A DNA stretch of 32,557 bases from Planctomycetes bacterium DG_23 (GTDB taxonomy: Bacteria > Planctomycetota > DG-23), in NCBI GenBank assembly GCA_001302825.1, contig LIZR01000049.1, positions 1-32,557 of the forward strand, read 5' to 3'. Below the pieces are notes generated by a model. It saw nothing but the letters and a program-made list of their open reading frames with translations. It searched no databases and was not told the DNA's origin. A program made the translations under genes and the position numbers. The first letter of the stretch is position 1; each line of letters starts with the position of its first letter. Shown piece after piece: positions 8,092 to 16,154 of the stretch.

Positions 8092-9972
8092 GTGGGTAGC
8101 GAATCCCAACCACTGCGGGGTACCAACCTCAGGAAAGAACTGGGGCTGTTTGGCGTATTCAGCATTGCAACCGGGGCGATGATCAGCTCTGGGCTTTTCG
8201 TTCTGCCCGGCATTGCGTTTGCCCGTGTGGGCCCATCAATGGTGTTGGCCTATCTGCTTGCTGGACTGCTTAACATCCCGGCGATGTTCGCCCAAGCAGA
8301 ACTCTCTACCGCAATGCCGAAGTCGGGGGGCAGCTACTTTGTGATAGAACGCAGTTTGGGCGCGTATGCGGGCACGCTGGCAGGGCTTATTTCCTGGCTA
8401 TGTATCAGTTTGAAGGCAGCCTTTGCCTGCATAGGTATCGGCGCGCTGGGAGTGTTATTCATCCCCGCCGAAAGCCTCACCGCGGTCAAGCTCACCGCTA
8501 TAGCGGCCTGCTTGTTTTTTGCAGGCATCAACCTGATTAGCGTTAAAGGAAGCAGCCGCCTGCAAGGTGTGCTTGTTGCAGGGCTTATCGGTGCACTCAT
8601 CTACTTCGTGTGTGGTGGTGCCGTTTCTGTCAACTTTGTAAGATTCTCGCCGTTCTTCACTTCTGACTGGCGCACATTTCTTGCGGTAACTGGCATGGTA
8701 TTCATCTCATATGGCGGGTTGACTAAAGTTGTGGATGTCTCTGAAGAAGTGCACAATGCAGGACGCAACCTTCCCCTGGGCATGTTTCTTGCTTTTGGCG
8801 TCGTGAATATCCTTTATGTGGCGGTGACCTTTGTAACCACTGGTGTGCTTGATGGTTCTGTATTGTCAGGCAGTCTCGCGCCAGTCGCCGAAGGGGCGAA
8901 AGCGTCTCTGGGGGCTATTGGTGTAATGGTGATTGGCCTGGCCGCCTTTCTGGCGTATGCGACTACAGGAAACGCAGGAATATTTGCAGCCTCACGCTCC
9001 CCCTTGGCGATGAGCCGAGACGGTCTGGCGCCGGCCTCCCTCTCGAAAATAAGTAAAAGATTCAGAACGCCGCACATTGCTATAATCCTCACCACCTTTT
9101 TTATGGTATTCGTGATCGCATTTTTATCGGTTGAAGAACTCGCTAAAACAGCCTCGACAATGTTTATAATTTCTTTCGTGCTGTTAAACGCGGCCGTAAT
9201 TGTAATGCGCCGGTCGCGCATAGAAGGTTACAGGCCTTCATTCAAGGTTCCATTCTTTCCTTGGCTACCAGTAGTCGGTATTGTTGCATATTTGCTTCTC
9301 ATAGTAGACATGGGGCTTGTGCCCCTATTGGTTACGGGAGGTTTTCTCGGCGCTGCCAGCCTCTGGTATGGAATTTATGTCAAGAAACGGATAAGCCGCG
9401 AGTCGGCCGTGGTCTTTATGGTAAAGCAGGCGGTCTCCAAGGAGATTTCTCGCACGGGCTTAGAAGATGAACTTGTCGCCATAAGCCTTGAACGTGAAGG
9501 CATCAAACCCGATAGATTTGATGAATTGGTGAAACGGGCACCCGTGCTGGACATCGCTCGTAGCATTTCCGCCAAAGAGTTCTTTCGCAGGATTGCCGAT
9601 GTGCTTTCCCCAAGGCTTGGCTTGGCCCCCAGCAAGTTAGTTGACCTATTCATCAAGCGGGAGCGAGAGTCCAGTACCGTAATAGCCCCTGGTCTCGCCA
9701 TTCCTCACATCGTGGTAGAGGGGCAGAACACTTTCGAGATCTTACTGGTGCGCTGCAGTGGTGGAATCATCTTCTCAGAGCTCCACGCACCAGTACGTAC
9801 TGCCTTTGTTCTGGTCGGTTCTGCTGACCAGCGCAACTTTCACCTTCGGGCTCTTGTCGCGGTGGCGCATATCGTGAGTGAGCACGAATTCAGTGAACGA
9901 TGGTTCAGTGCCAAAAACACCGACCAGCTAAGGGATATTGTGTTGCTCTCTCGCCGCCAGCGTATGGATTAA
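8092..9972 (+). CDS. APC-superfamily amino acid permease fused to a C-terminal PTS EIIA-2 (fructose/mannitol-type) domain
   Basis: FSIATGAMISSGLFVLPGIAF...LAYLLAGLLNIPAMFAQAELSTAMPKSGGSYFVIER (APC core). The C-terminus RESSTVIAPGLAIPHIVVEG...ELHAPVRTAFVLVGSADQRNFHLRALVAVAHI resembles EIIA with the conserved His of the GLAIPH motif. Confidence 0.85.
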   Translation: MGSESQPLRGTNLRKELGLFGVFSIATGAMISSGLFVLPGIAFARVGPSMVLAYLLAGLLNIPAMFAQAELSTAMPKSGGSYFVIERSLGAYAGTLAGLISWLCISLKAAFACIGIGALGVLFIPAESLTAVKLTAIAACLFFAGINLISVKGSSRLQGVLVAGLIGALIYFVCGGAVSVNFVRFSPFFTSDWRTFLAVTGMVFISYGGLTKVVDVSEEVHNAGRNLPLGMFLAFGVVNILYVAVTFVTTGVLDGSVLSGSLAPVAEGAKASLGAIGVMVIGLAAFLAYATTGNAGIFAASRSPLAMSRDGLAPASLSKISKRFRTPHIAIILTTFFMVFVIAFLSVEELAKTASTMFIISFVLLNAAVIVMRRSRIEGYRPSFKVPFFPWLPVVGIVAYLLLIVDMGLVPLLVTGGFLGAASLWYGIYVKKRISRESAVVFMVKQAVSKEISRTGLEDELVAISLEREGIKPDRFDELVKRAPVLDIARSISAKEFFRRIADVLSPRLGLAPSKLVDLFIKRERESSTVIAPGLAIPHIVVEGQNTFEILLVRCSGGIIFSELHAPVRTAFVLVGSADQRNFHLRALVAVAHIVSEHEFSERWFSAKNTDQLRDIVLLSRRQRMD

Positions 9973-10061
9973 TCAGGCTTTTTATCCGCATTACTCGGGA
10001 CCGTTTTTCCTTGCTTTTACCAAATTTTCTGAGTAGGATTTTGAAAATCAAGTCTGCCTTA

Positions 10062-10175
10062 TTTTCTATAGCTCAAGTGGGTAGAGTAGGAGGAGGCTAA
10101 TCCGGCAACCGCCGGCCCGCCCGAGCCGGTTTTTACGGCCAGGGATTGCAGGTTCGAGTCCTGCCCGGGGAGCCA
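10062..10175 (+). pseudogene. Decayed tRNA-Asn copy 2, with insertion in the anticodon/variable region
   Basis: 3' part gcaggttcgagtcctgcccggggagcca is identical to intact tRNA-Asn. 5' part (ttctatagctcaagtgggtagagta) is diverged so the acceptor stem cannot pair. About 38 nt extra GC-rich sequence. Confidence 0.85.
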
Positions 10176-10196
10176 ATTTTGCCAGGCAAAATTGGC
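10172..10196. other. Perfect 11-bp palindromic hairpin overlapping the 3' CCA of the pseudo-tRNA
   Basis: gccaattttgc-cag-gcaaaattggc. Confidence 0.65.
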
Positions 10197-10263
10197 GGAA
10201 CACGAGAGCAGGTGAAAGGAGAGAGGAGAGCAGAAGCAGGCCATTACCGAAGGGAGAAGACCC

Positions 10264-11328
10264 TTGTATGAAAATGAGTCGCTCTCTTGCGGTCTACTGC
10301 TCAACTGTTCTAATTTCTTCGTGCGCCGTAACAGGCAAAGCCTCAGGCACTTGGAGGCCAAACAGATGAAATTCTCTGGTTCGAAAGAGCGTGTTTGGGG
10401 CGCGAAGCGAACTTCTCTGTTTGCTCCCACACCCCAGAAGAACTCGCCAAAAATCTCGAGTTCTCTGGTTCACAATCCCCTCTGGCTTAACGACCCTTTC
10501 CGCACTGCAGCCCGAAAGCAAGCCTACGCGAGAGTGTCTCAGATAAATCACGGAAAGGGCTTCCTGCTTCGCAGTAGGTTTACCATTGCCAGGCGGTTGG
10601 TGGTCCTCTTCCTGTGTCTCATTTGTGTGACGCTCTTTTTGAGTGGTTGCAGCACCGGCCGCGCTTCCGCTTCCTTTCGCCCCTCCGGCGCGAAGACCGT
10701 GGTAGATGTCAATATCCGGAAGATGCAGATGATAGAGAAGGAAGGGAGTCGCGTCTATTACCCTAATGAAGCCTGCGACCTTGCCCCGGAAGTTCTTGCT
10801 GTGCTCTCTTCACAGCAACAATTCCTGCGAAACTATACGGGTCTATCCGGAAAAAGATTCGGCGTTGCTATTTGCCAGGCCACGCCTGAGCGCCGGGCAT
10901 ACCGGATCGCGCCACAACCTCGCAATTGGTACATATTCCCTATTGAACTCGCCAATGCGAGCACACTATCCCACGCAATCGAGTTCCTTTTTATATATAA
11001 TGTGTTAATACATGAACGAACGGAAATAGCCGTAGCACTCGACATCCTGCAAGGGAAGAGATGCCTTTACTCCAACCGCGAAACAAGATGGATTGGCGAT
11101 GGACTGGCTGAGCTTATCGGATATCGCTTCTGCTGCGAGCATAGCAAAATTGCCGCCTTGCATGAAGTGGGGGGCCGCTTCGATACAGTACGAGATTTAG
11201 CGAAGACCTGGAATGTGGAAACGGTGAACCTGCGCCATTTCTTGGCGGATGTAAGTGGATGGCCTTTCAAGAAGAAGGAGCAAAAGTCTCCACCCAGGTA
11301 CTCAAGGACACAGCCTACTATGGAATGA
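10264..11328 (+). CDS. Lipoprotein with degenerate gluzincin-like region, N-terminal part of a frame-disrupted gene (true start probably nearer 10560-10600)
   Basis: VVLFLCLICVTLFLSGC lipobox; HERTEIAVALDILQGK...TRWIGDGLAELIGY is reminiscent of a degenerate MA-clan peptidase. Sense continues in another frame at about 11250. Confidence 0.55.
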   Translation: MYENESLSCGLLLNCSNFFVRRNRQSLRHLEAKQMKFSGSKERVWGAKRTSLFAPTPQKNSPKISSSLVHNPLWLNDPFRTAARKQAYARVSQINHGKGFLLRSRFTIARRLVVLFLCLICVTLFLSGCSTGRASASFRPSGAKTVVDVNIRKMQMIEKEGSRVYYPNEACDLAPEVLAVLSSQQQFLRNYTGLSGKRFGVAICQATPERRAYRIAPQPRNWYIFPIELANASTLSHAIEFLFIYNVLIHERTEIAVALDILQGKRCLYSNRETRWIGDGLAELIGYRFCCEHSKIAALHEVGGRFDTVRDLAKTWNVETVNLRHFLADVSGWPFKKKEQKSPPRYSRTQPTME

Positions 11329-11888
11329 GTTTCTACTACTGGTATTCGTTGGAAGAAGACCAGGGGGCCGATAGTATAAAGGAGTTCGTCACCGGGCTTC
11401 AATCGCTCAAAAAGGCTTCTAACGAGAACATCGACGATTTGATAAGGCGAATAGGAGGTCCGATATATGTGGAGCGCATTGAGCATATCCGTCTGGAGGA
11501 TGCCATCAGTTCCTTCAGAGAAGAGATAGCGCTTCTTATTCCTGAAGTGCAGGCGCTTCTGAAAAGCCCAAGTCGCTCCGTTCGTATGGCAGCCTATGAA
11601 GCGCTGCGCGACTTAGATAAAGACTTTTTCCCGGACGCTATTCCCAGCGGGCTGCCCACCACAGCAATCATCCATGATATGTTGCGCGCCAGCCCAGCAT
11701 ACCACTCTGGCTTAAGGCGCAATGACATCGTTGAGTCGGTTGACGGCAAACCAGTGGAAGACTACGAGAGTTTCTGCCAAAGCCTGCCTATATACGGCAG
11801 CACGGTCGAACTTCTGAGGGGCGCCTCTTCGGTAGAGGTTAAAATTGACTCCTTTGAGGGATGCAAATTCATGGCCGTGGCGAGGTAA
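11259..11888 (+). CDS. C-terminal part of the disrupted gene, with PDZ-like domain
   Basis: IPSGLPTTAIIHDMLRASPAYHSGLRRNDIVESVDGKPVEDYESFCQSL...GSTVELLRG fits a PDZ core. Overlaps the upstream ORF by about 70 nt in the -1 frame. Confidence 0.6.
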   Translation: MAFQEEGAKVSTQVLKDTAYYGMSFYYWYSLEEDQGADSIKEFVTGLQSLKKASNENIDDLIRRIGGPIYVERIEHIRLEDAISSFREEIALLIPEVQALLKSPSRSVRMAAYEALRDLDKDFFPDAIPSGLPTTAIIHDMLRASPAYHSGLRRNDIVESVDGKPVEDYESFCQSLPIYGSTVELLRGASSVEVKIDSFEGCKFMAVAR

Positions 11889-12108
11889 TGGGCAAATACG
11901 CTTGTGCGGCCAACATAAGGAATCAACACAAACCTGATGGACGCCGCGTGGCGTCGTGTAGCCAGGCTGATTATTCCTGAGGGCAACCTCCAGCGGGTTG
12001 CAGTGCGCAGGTCGTTATCTACATTCTCTTGAAATGGGTCGGAGGAAAGTTTTAGATACCGTGTCCATAATAAAAGATTATCGCCAGTTGGGGGAAAGGG
12101 AGGTCGAT

Positions 12109-12756
12109 ATGTCTTCGGAGAGAGACAAGAGGGTAATCGAGGTCACCTTTCACTCCACTCCTGAGGATGTGAACAAAGGATGGGGATGGCGAATCCCGTA
12201 CAATCCTGAAAGAAAGCAGGACAAGTGGACGGAGCAGGAGTTGGAAGTCCAGAGGCTCGTAGAAGCGAGGACGCCGCAGACCCGTGAAGTATGGAGGACC
12301 AAGACCTGCGCCTACTGGGCGCCCTTTAATTATCCGAATGTGAAAGTGGAATTGGGACGTCCAGACACCGGCGTGGAGTTCAATCGTGACGGCGCTGAAC
12401 TCGATATATATCCCTACGGCGCCATCACCATTGAGGAAGAAGAGCCTATCGTGGCTGTGACAGTCATCGGCAGCGGCTGTTCCAGTCAGGCCTATGTGGT
12501 TCTGGAGGCTGAGCCTCTGAAGTGGAAATATCCGCGCACCGCCGTGCGTATGCGCAGGGACGGGCTCTGGGGTATGCATGTGAGGGGCGATGCGTGGGCC
12601 GCCGGCATCAGAGAAAATTGGAACGACGCGGGTCTCAGTTCAGTGCGCTTCGACATTCCCGAATCCAGGAAGGTTATCATCGGCGGCGGTTCGCACGGGG
12701 CCGACCCACACTACTGCATCAGACTCATCCGGCTGGATATAAAGGAGCCGCTTTAA
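12109..12756 (+). CDS. Hypothetical protein, no family recognised
   Basis: Internal ATG at 12109 (MSSERDKRVIEVTFHSTPED) preceded by gggggaaagggagg; in frame with the longer ORF 11998-12756. Confidence 0.65.
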   Translation: MSSERDKRVIEVTFHSTPEDVNKGWGWRIPYNPERKQDKWTEQELEVQRLVEARTPQTREVWRTKTCAYWAPFNYPNVKVELGRPDTGVEFNRDGAELDIYPYGAITIEEEEPIVAVTVIGSGCSSQAYVVLEAEPLKWKYPRTAVRMRRDGLWGMHVRGDAWAAGIRENWNDAGLSSVRFDIPESRKVIIGGGSHGADPHYCIRLIRLDIKEPL

Positions 12757-12877
12757 CGAAGCATTCGCTCATCGCCCTGAAACCTTGAAGCATTATCTAT
12801 CGTCCGTGGGACTATTTTTTCCTTGTCGTTTCCAAATTTTCTGAGTAAAATTTTTTTGAAAATTAAACTGGGTTTAT

Positions 12878-12961
12878 TTCCCGATGGCTCAATGGGTAAA
12901 GTGGATGGATGTTAATCGGGCAGCTGCCGGATTGCAGGCTCGAATCTTTGCGGAGGAGCTA
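12878..12961 (+). pseudogene. Decayed tRNA-Asn copy 3
   Basis: ttcccgatggctcaatgggtaaagtggatggatgttaatcgggcagctgccggattgcaggctcgaatctttgcggaggagcta aligns along its length with tRNA-Asn. Acceptor and T stems broken; GTT still visible; flank conserved. Confidence 0.8.
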
Positions 12962-12987
12962 TACATATAATAAACAGGAAAACCCAT

Positions 12988-13039
12988 GTCCCCCATGGTT
13001 AGCGAGTGCCTGAGTGGGGATAACCATTGGGACTTTTTT
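12988..13039 (+). terminator. Hairpin followed by T-run (terminator-like)
   Basis: gtcccccatggtta ... taaccattgggac followed by tttttt; arms pair with a small bulge around an approximately 19-nt apical region. Confidence 0.5.
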
Positions 13040-13098
13040 GTAAAGCGATGATGGTGGTAGAGTAGGGCGCAGTTCGCGCTTGGAAGGAGAACAGCGCG

Positions 13099-13725
13099 AT
13101 GGATGACATAATGCAGATTGCCAAGAAACGAGCCGACAAGTTCGGCGTCAAGAATGTGGTGGTCGCTACGAATACCGGTGCATCCGCGGAACGAGCGCTG
13201 GAGGTCTTTGGTCCTAAATATTTCATCATTGCCGCAGGGAATCCAGCCAGAGCACACTACCGACGGCTGGTCCGCCACCAGGGGATCTCCGATGAGACGA
13301 GATCTCGCTTGGAGCACAAGGGCATTAAGGTAGCCCTTAAGGACCAGTCATTTGCCCAGAGGTATTACGATCATAGCGGGGTTTCCCGTTGCGGCCTGGC
13401 CGAATTGGAAGAGAGAATGGGTTCGCATGATGCCTTCCACCTACTCACGGTAACTTGCAATGTCTTGGATTGGTTCTCTGATAGCACACGCGTGTGCATC
13501 GAAATCAGCGTCTTGGCCGCGGACACTGGAGTGCTTCCCACAAACCAAGACTGCATCGCCATTGCTCGGCCAAGTCCACGCTCCAATTGCCCTCATGCCG
13601 CGGTCGCGCTTAGACCTGCCCGGACAGAGGATATGTTCCAGGGAAGCCTGCGAGTTAAGGATATCGTGCTTGTTCCGCAAGAAAACGACCACTGGTTCTC
13701 AAATCAACCTTTGTGGCAGGGGTAG
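13099..13725 (+). CDS. Pyruvate kinase C-terminal-domain-like protein (COG1751-type), copy 1
   Basis: VKNVVVATNTGASAERALEVFGPKYFIIAAGNPARAH...HQGISDETRSRLEHKGIKVALK; paralogous to the next gene. Confidence 0.7.
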   Translation: MDDIMQIAKKRADKFGVKNVVVATNTGASAERALEVFGPKYFIIAAGNPARAHYRRLVRHQGISDETRSRLEHKGIKVALKDQSFAQRYYDHSGVSRCGLAELEERMGSHDAFHLLTVTCNVLDWFSDSTRVCIEISVLAADTGVLPTNQDCIAIARPSPRSNCPHAAVALRPARTEDMFQGSLRVKDIVLVPQENDHWFSNQPLWQG

Positions 13726-13790
13726 TTGCAACATTCGGCCAACAACAAGATATACCGGATAATAAGTAGTTGGGACACAGGAGAGTATCC

Positions 13791-14444
13791 GTGTTTAAAA
13801 CAGACATAATGGTGCGTGCTCGTGAACGGGCTTTGAGCCTTGGCGTAACGAATGTGGTGGTGGCCACCAATACAGGTGCTTCGGTACTGGCAGCACTAAA
13901 AGCGTTCGGACCAACATACGCGTTCTTCGCGGTGGGCAATCCCGCCAGTTCACACGAATGCGGTCTCTGTCTCCATAAGGGCATCAGCGAAAAGACAAAG
14001 ACCGAGTTGGAGTCCCAGGGGATACGAGTAGTGCTGCGTGGCCAAACTCTGTTTCAGGGCGAGCCCAAGTGTGACGCGGCCGTTGCCCAGCACCGGCTGG
14101 TCGCCCGGGGTTATGCCAGAAGGTTCCACCACAAAAACCACCTTCCTGCCGGATCCGAGAATCTGGTTTCCATTATGTTCAATGTACTCAACGAACTGCT
14201 CGGCGATGGCCCACGGGTATGTTTGGAAATTGCATTGGCGGCAGCCGATTCGGGACTCCTCCCTCTCGATGTCGATTGCATGGCAATAGCTACTCCATCA
14301 AGCTACTGCGACCTTCCTGACGCAGCCTTGACGCTCAGGCCGGTCAAGTCAGGAGAGATTTTCAGCATGCAATTCCGCGTGAAAGACATACTACTCTGTC
14401 CGACTGCCAACGATGTGTGGTTCAGCAACGGCCCACTCCCATGA
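13791..14444 (+). CDS. Pyruvate kinase C-terminal-domain-like protein (COG1751-type), copy 2 (GTG start proposed)
   Basis: VTNVVVATNTGASVLAALKAFGPTYAFFAVGNPASSHECGLCLHKGISEKTKTELESQGIRVVLRGQ. Shares C-terminal pattern CLEIALAAADSGLLPLDVDCMAIA with copy 1 CIEISVLAADTGVLPTNQDCIAIA. Confidence 0.75.
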   Translation: MFKTDIMVRARERALSLGVTNVVVATNTGASVLAALKAFGPTYAFFAVGNPASSHECGLCLHKGISEKTKTELESQGIRVVLRGQTLFQGEPKCDAAVAQHRLVARGYARRFHHKNHLPAGSENLVSIMFNVLNELLGDGPRVCLEIALAAADSGLLPLDVDCMAIATPSSYCDLPDAALTLRPVKSGEIFSMQFRVKDILLCPTANDVWFSNGPLP

Positions 14445-14489
14445 AAGGGGAGGTACTTATTCAATAGGAATCAAAATTGAGGTTCTGCT

Positions 14490-14948
14490 ATGAAGAAAAT
14501 CGTTCTTTTTCTGGGCTTTGTGGTCATCGCCTTTCTGCCAGCGGTTGCTGGGCGGTTTTTCACTCCTGGCGAGTGGTACTATGAGTTACAGAAGCCTACC
14601 TGGACGCCTCCAAGTTGGGTTTTCGGCCCGGTGTGGACTTTCCTTTACTTCCTCATGGCCATTTCCGGGTATCTGGCGTGGTCAGGGTCTTCAGGCCGTC
14701 GTTCCGTTCCTTTCGTAGTTTATGGCATCCAGCTTTTCTTAAACGCTTTGTGGTCGGTCATCTTCTTTGGTCTGCATAGCCCGGGCCTCGCCTTCGGCGA
14801 TTTGGTAGTATTATGGTTTGCAATACTCGGAAATGTAGTACTATTCTGGCGGATTAACCGTGCGTCCGGCTACCTACTCATCCCATATTTCCTATGGACA
14901 TCTTTTGCCGGAATGTTAAACCTTGCCATATGGAAACTAAATGCCTGA
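14490..14948 (+). CDS. tspO: TspO/MBR-family tryptophan-rich sensory protein
   Basis: WYYELQKPTWTPPSWVFGPVWTFLYFLMAISGYLAW, ALWSVIFFGLHSPGLAF, PYFLWTSFAGMLNLAIWKLN. Confidence 0.93.
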   Translation: MKKIVLFLGFVVIAFLPAVAGRFFTPGEWYYELQKPTWTPPSWVFGPVWTFLYFLMAISGYLAWSGSSGRRSVPFVVYGIQLFLNALWSVIFFGLHSPGLAFGDLVVLWFAILGNVVLFWRINRASGYLLIPYFLWTSFAGMLNLAIWKLNA

Positions 14949-15029
14949 CTCTCAGCGCAACTGACCGATAAAGGCCTGGCGACTTTCCCGGCAACTGAGC
15001 TCGATGTTAGACGGACTGAACCTTATTCC

Positions 15030-16004
15030 TTAGAACCGCTTCACACGAATATGGCAGTAGGGCTCTTTGCCGGCTTTACGGTAGTAATCCTGGTGGTATT
15101 CTTCGGCAGGCCAAAAACGCTGTGCTTTCTTGATCTCCGTGGCCACTCGTAGCCCCTTTTTCTGCAGAACGCTTACGAGTTCTTCAGCGGCCTTCTTCTG
15201 TTCCTCATCAACATAGAATATCGCTGACCTATACTGTTCACCGATATCGGGGCCCTGTCGGCCGACCTGGGTGGGGTCATGAATCTCAAGAAAAAGTTTC
15301 GCCAGACCCTCGTAAGCAATTTTGTCTGCGTCGAAGAGCACCTCGACCGCTTCAATATGTCCGGTCTTTCCGCTGCAAACCTCCTCGTAAGTCGGATTAT
15401 CGGTTTGTCCTCCGGTATAACCGGTCGTGGTCGAGAGAACTCCGGGAAGGTCCTGAAAATGATACTCCACGCCCCAGAAACAACCTCCGGCGAAGATGGC
15501 CCGCTTTATCCTCTCTTTGGGCACGAAATCAAGGGATACGGAATTCACGCAGTGCCGGACATTTTTGTCGGTGAAGCCTTCCCCCAGAAAGATATGTCCC
15601 AGATGGGCATCGCACCTGGAACAGAGTATCTCCATCCGTCTGCCGTCAGCATCTTTTCGCCGCTTGACGGCACCTGGAATCTCATCATCGAAGCTCGGCC
15701 ACCCGCATCCGGACTTGAACTTGTCCTCGGAGCGAAAAAGTCCTGCGCCACAGCGCCGACAGGTGTACATCCCCGCCGCAAAATGCTCATTGTATTTGCC
15801 GCTAAAGGGGGGCTCGGTGCCCTTATGGATGATAACGCGCTCCTCCTCAGGCGTGAGCTCGTTGTATTTCACCGGCTCGCTTTGCATTGTCTTTGCCTCC
15901 TGAGAGGTGCTGTAGAAGGTCAAAAGGGCGGCAAAGCCCAAAAGGATGCCGCCTAACGCCATGCCCATCCACCTATAGTTAAAGCGTACATCAGTCATTT
16001 GCAA
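15030..16004 (-). CDS. msrBA: Bifunctional methionine sulfoxide reductase, MsrB-MsrA order, with N-terminal membrane anchor
   Basis: Msr[34 protein letters not shown]. Msr[45 protein letters not shown]-terminal TM segment. Confidence 0.93.
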   Translation of the reverse strand: MQMTDVRFNYRWMGMALGGILLGFAALLTFYSTSQEAKTMQSEPVKYNELTPEEERVIIHKGTEPPFSGKYNEHFAAGMYTCRRCGAGLFRSEDKFKSGCGWPSFDDEIPGAVKRRKDADGRRMEILCSRCDAHLGHIFLGEGFTDKNVRHCVNSVSLDFVPKERIKRAIFAGGCFWGVEYHFQDLPGVLSTTTGYTGGQTDNPTYEEVCSGKTGHIEAVEVLFDADKIAYEGLAKLFLEIHDPTQVGRQGPDIGEQYRSAIFYVDEEQKKAAEELVSVLQKKGLRVATEIKKAQRFWPAEEYHQDYYRKAGKEPYCHIRVKRF

Positions 16005-16154
16005 ATATTATACCACATATAGGGTGCAATTTCAAGCAGAACTATTTGGCTTGTCTGAAAGAACTGCGTTCGACTTGTATCCTAAAACGACATCCGATTC
16101 TGCCGCTCAGGCAGAGAGCGTTGTTTAGAGGGCTTTATTCGTCTCACTCGTTAT

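Noticed and set aside
7830-8099. 89-aa ORF upstream of the permease-EIIA gene
   Set aside because: No recognisable domain; overlaps the permease start; more likely leader/non-coding.
10059-10430. Minus-strand ORF containing NWLPGQDSNLQSL
   Set aside because: Same artefact, produced by the decayed tRNA-Asn copy 2.
11240-11330. Programmed -1 frameshift in the lipoprotein/PDZ gene
   Set aside because: No convincing X_XXY_YYZ slippery heptamer at the junction; indel or pseudogenisation is simpler.
7500-13000. Classic integrative element at tRNA-Asn
   Set aside because: No integrase, excisionase, replication or phage genes found, and the duplicated segment includes the tRNA upstream flank, unlike simple attL/attR repeats.
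12815-13100. T-box riboswitch (tRNA-like sequence plus terminator before a gene)
   Set aside because: No T-box consensus (AGGGUGGNACCGCG-like) or specifier/Stem I features seen; the sequence aligns as a decayed tRNA gene, not a tRNA-binding leader.
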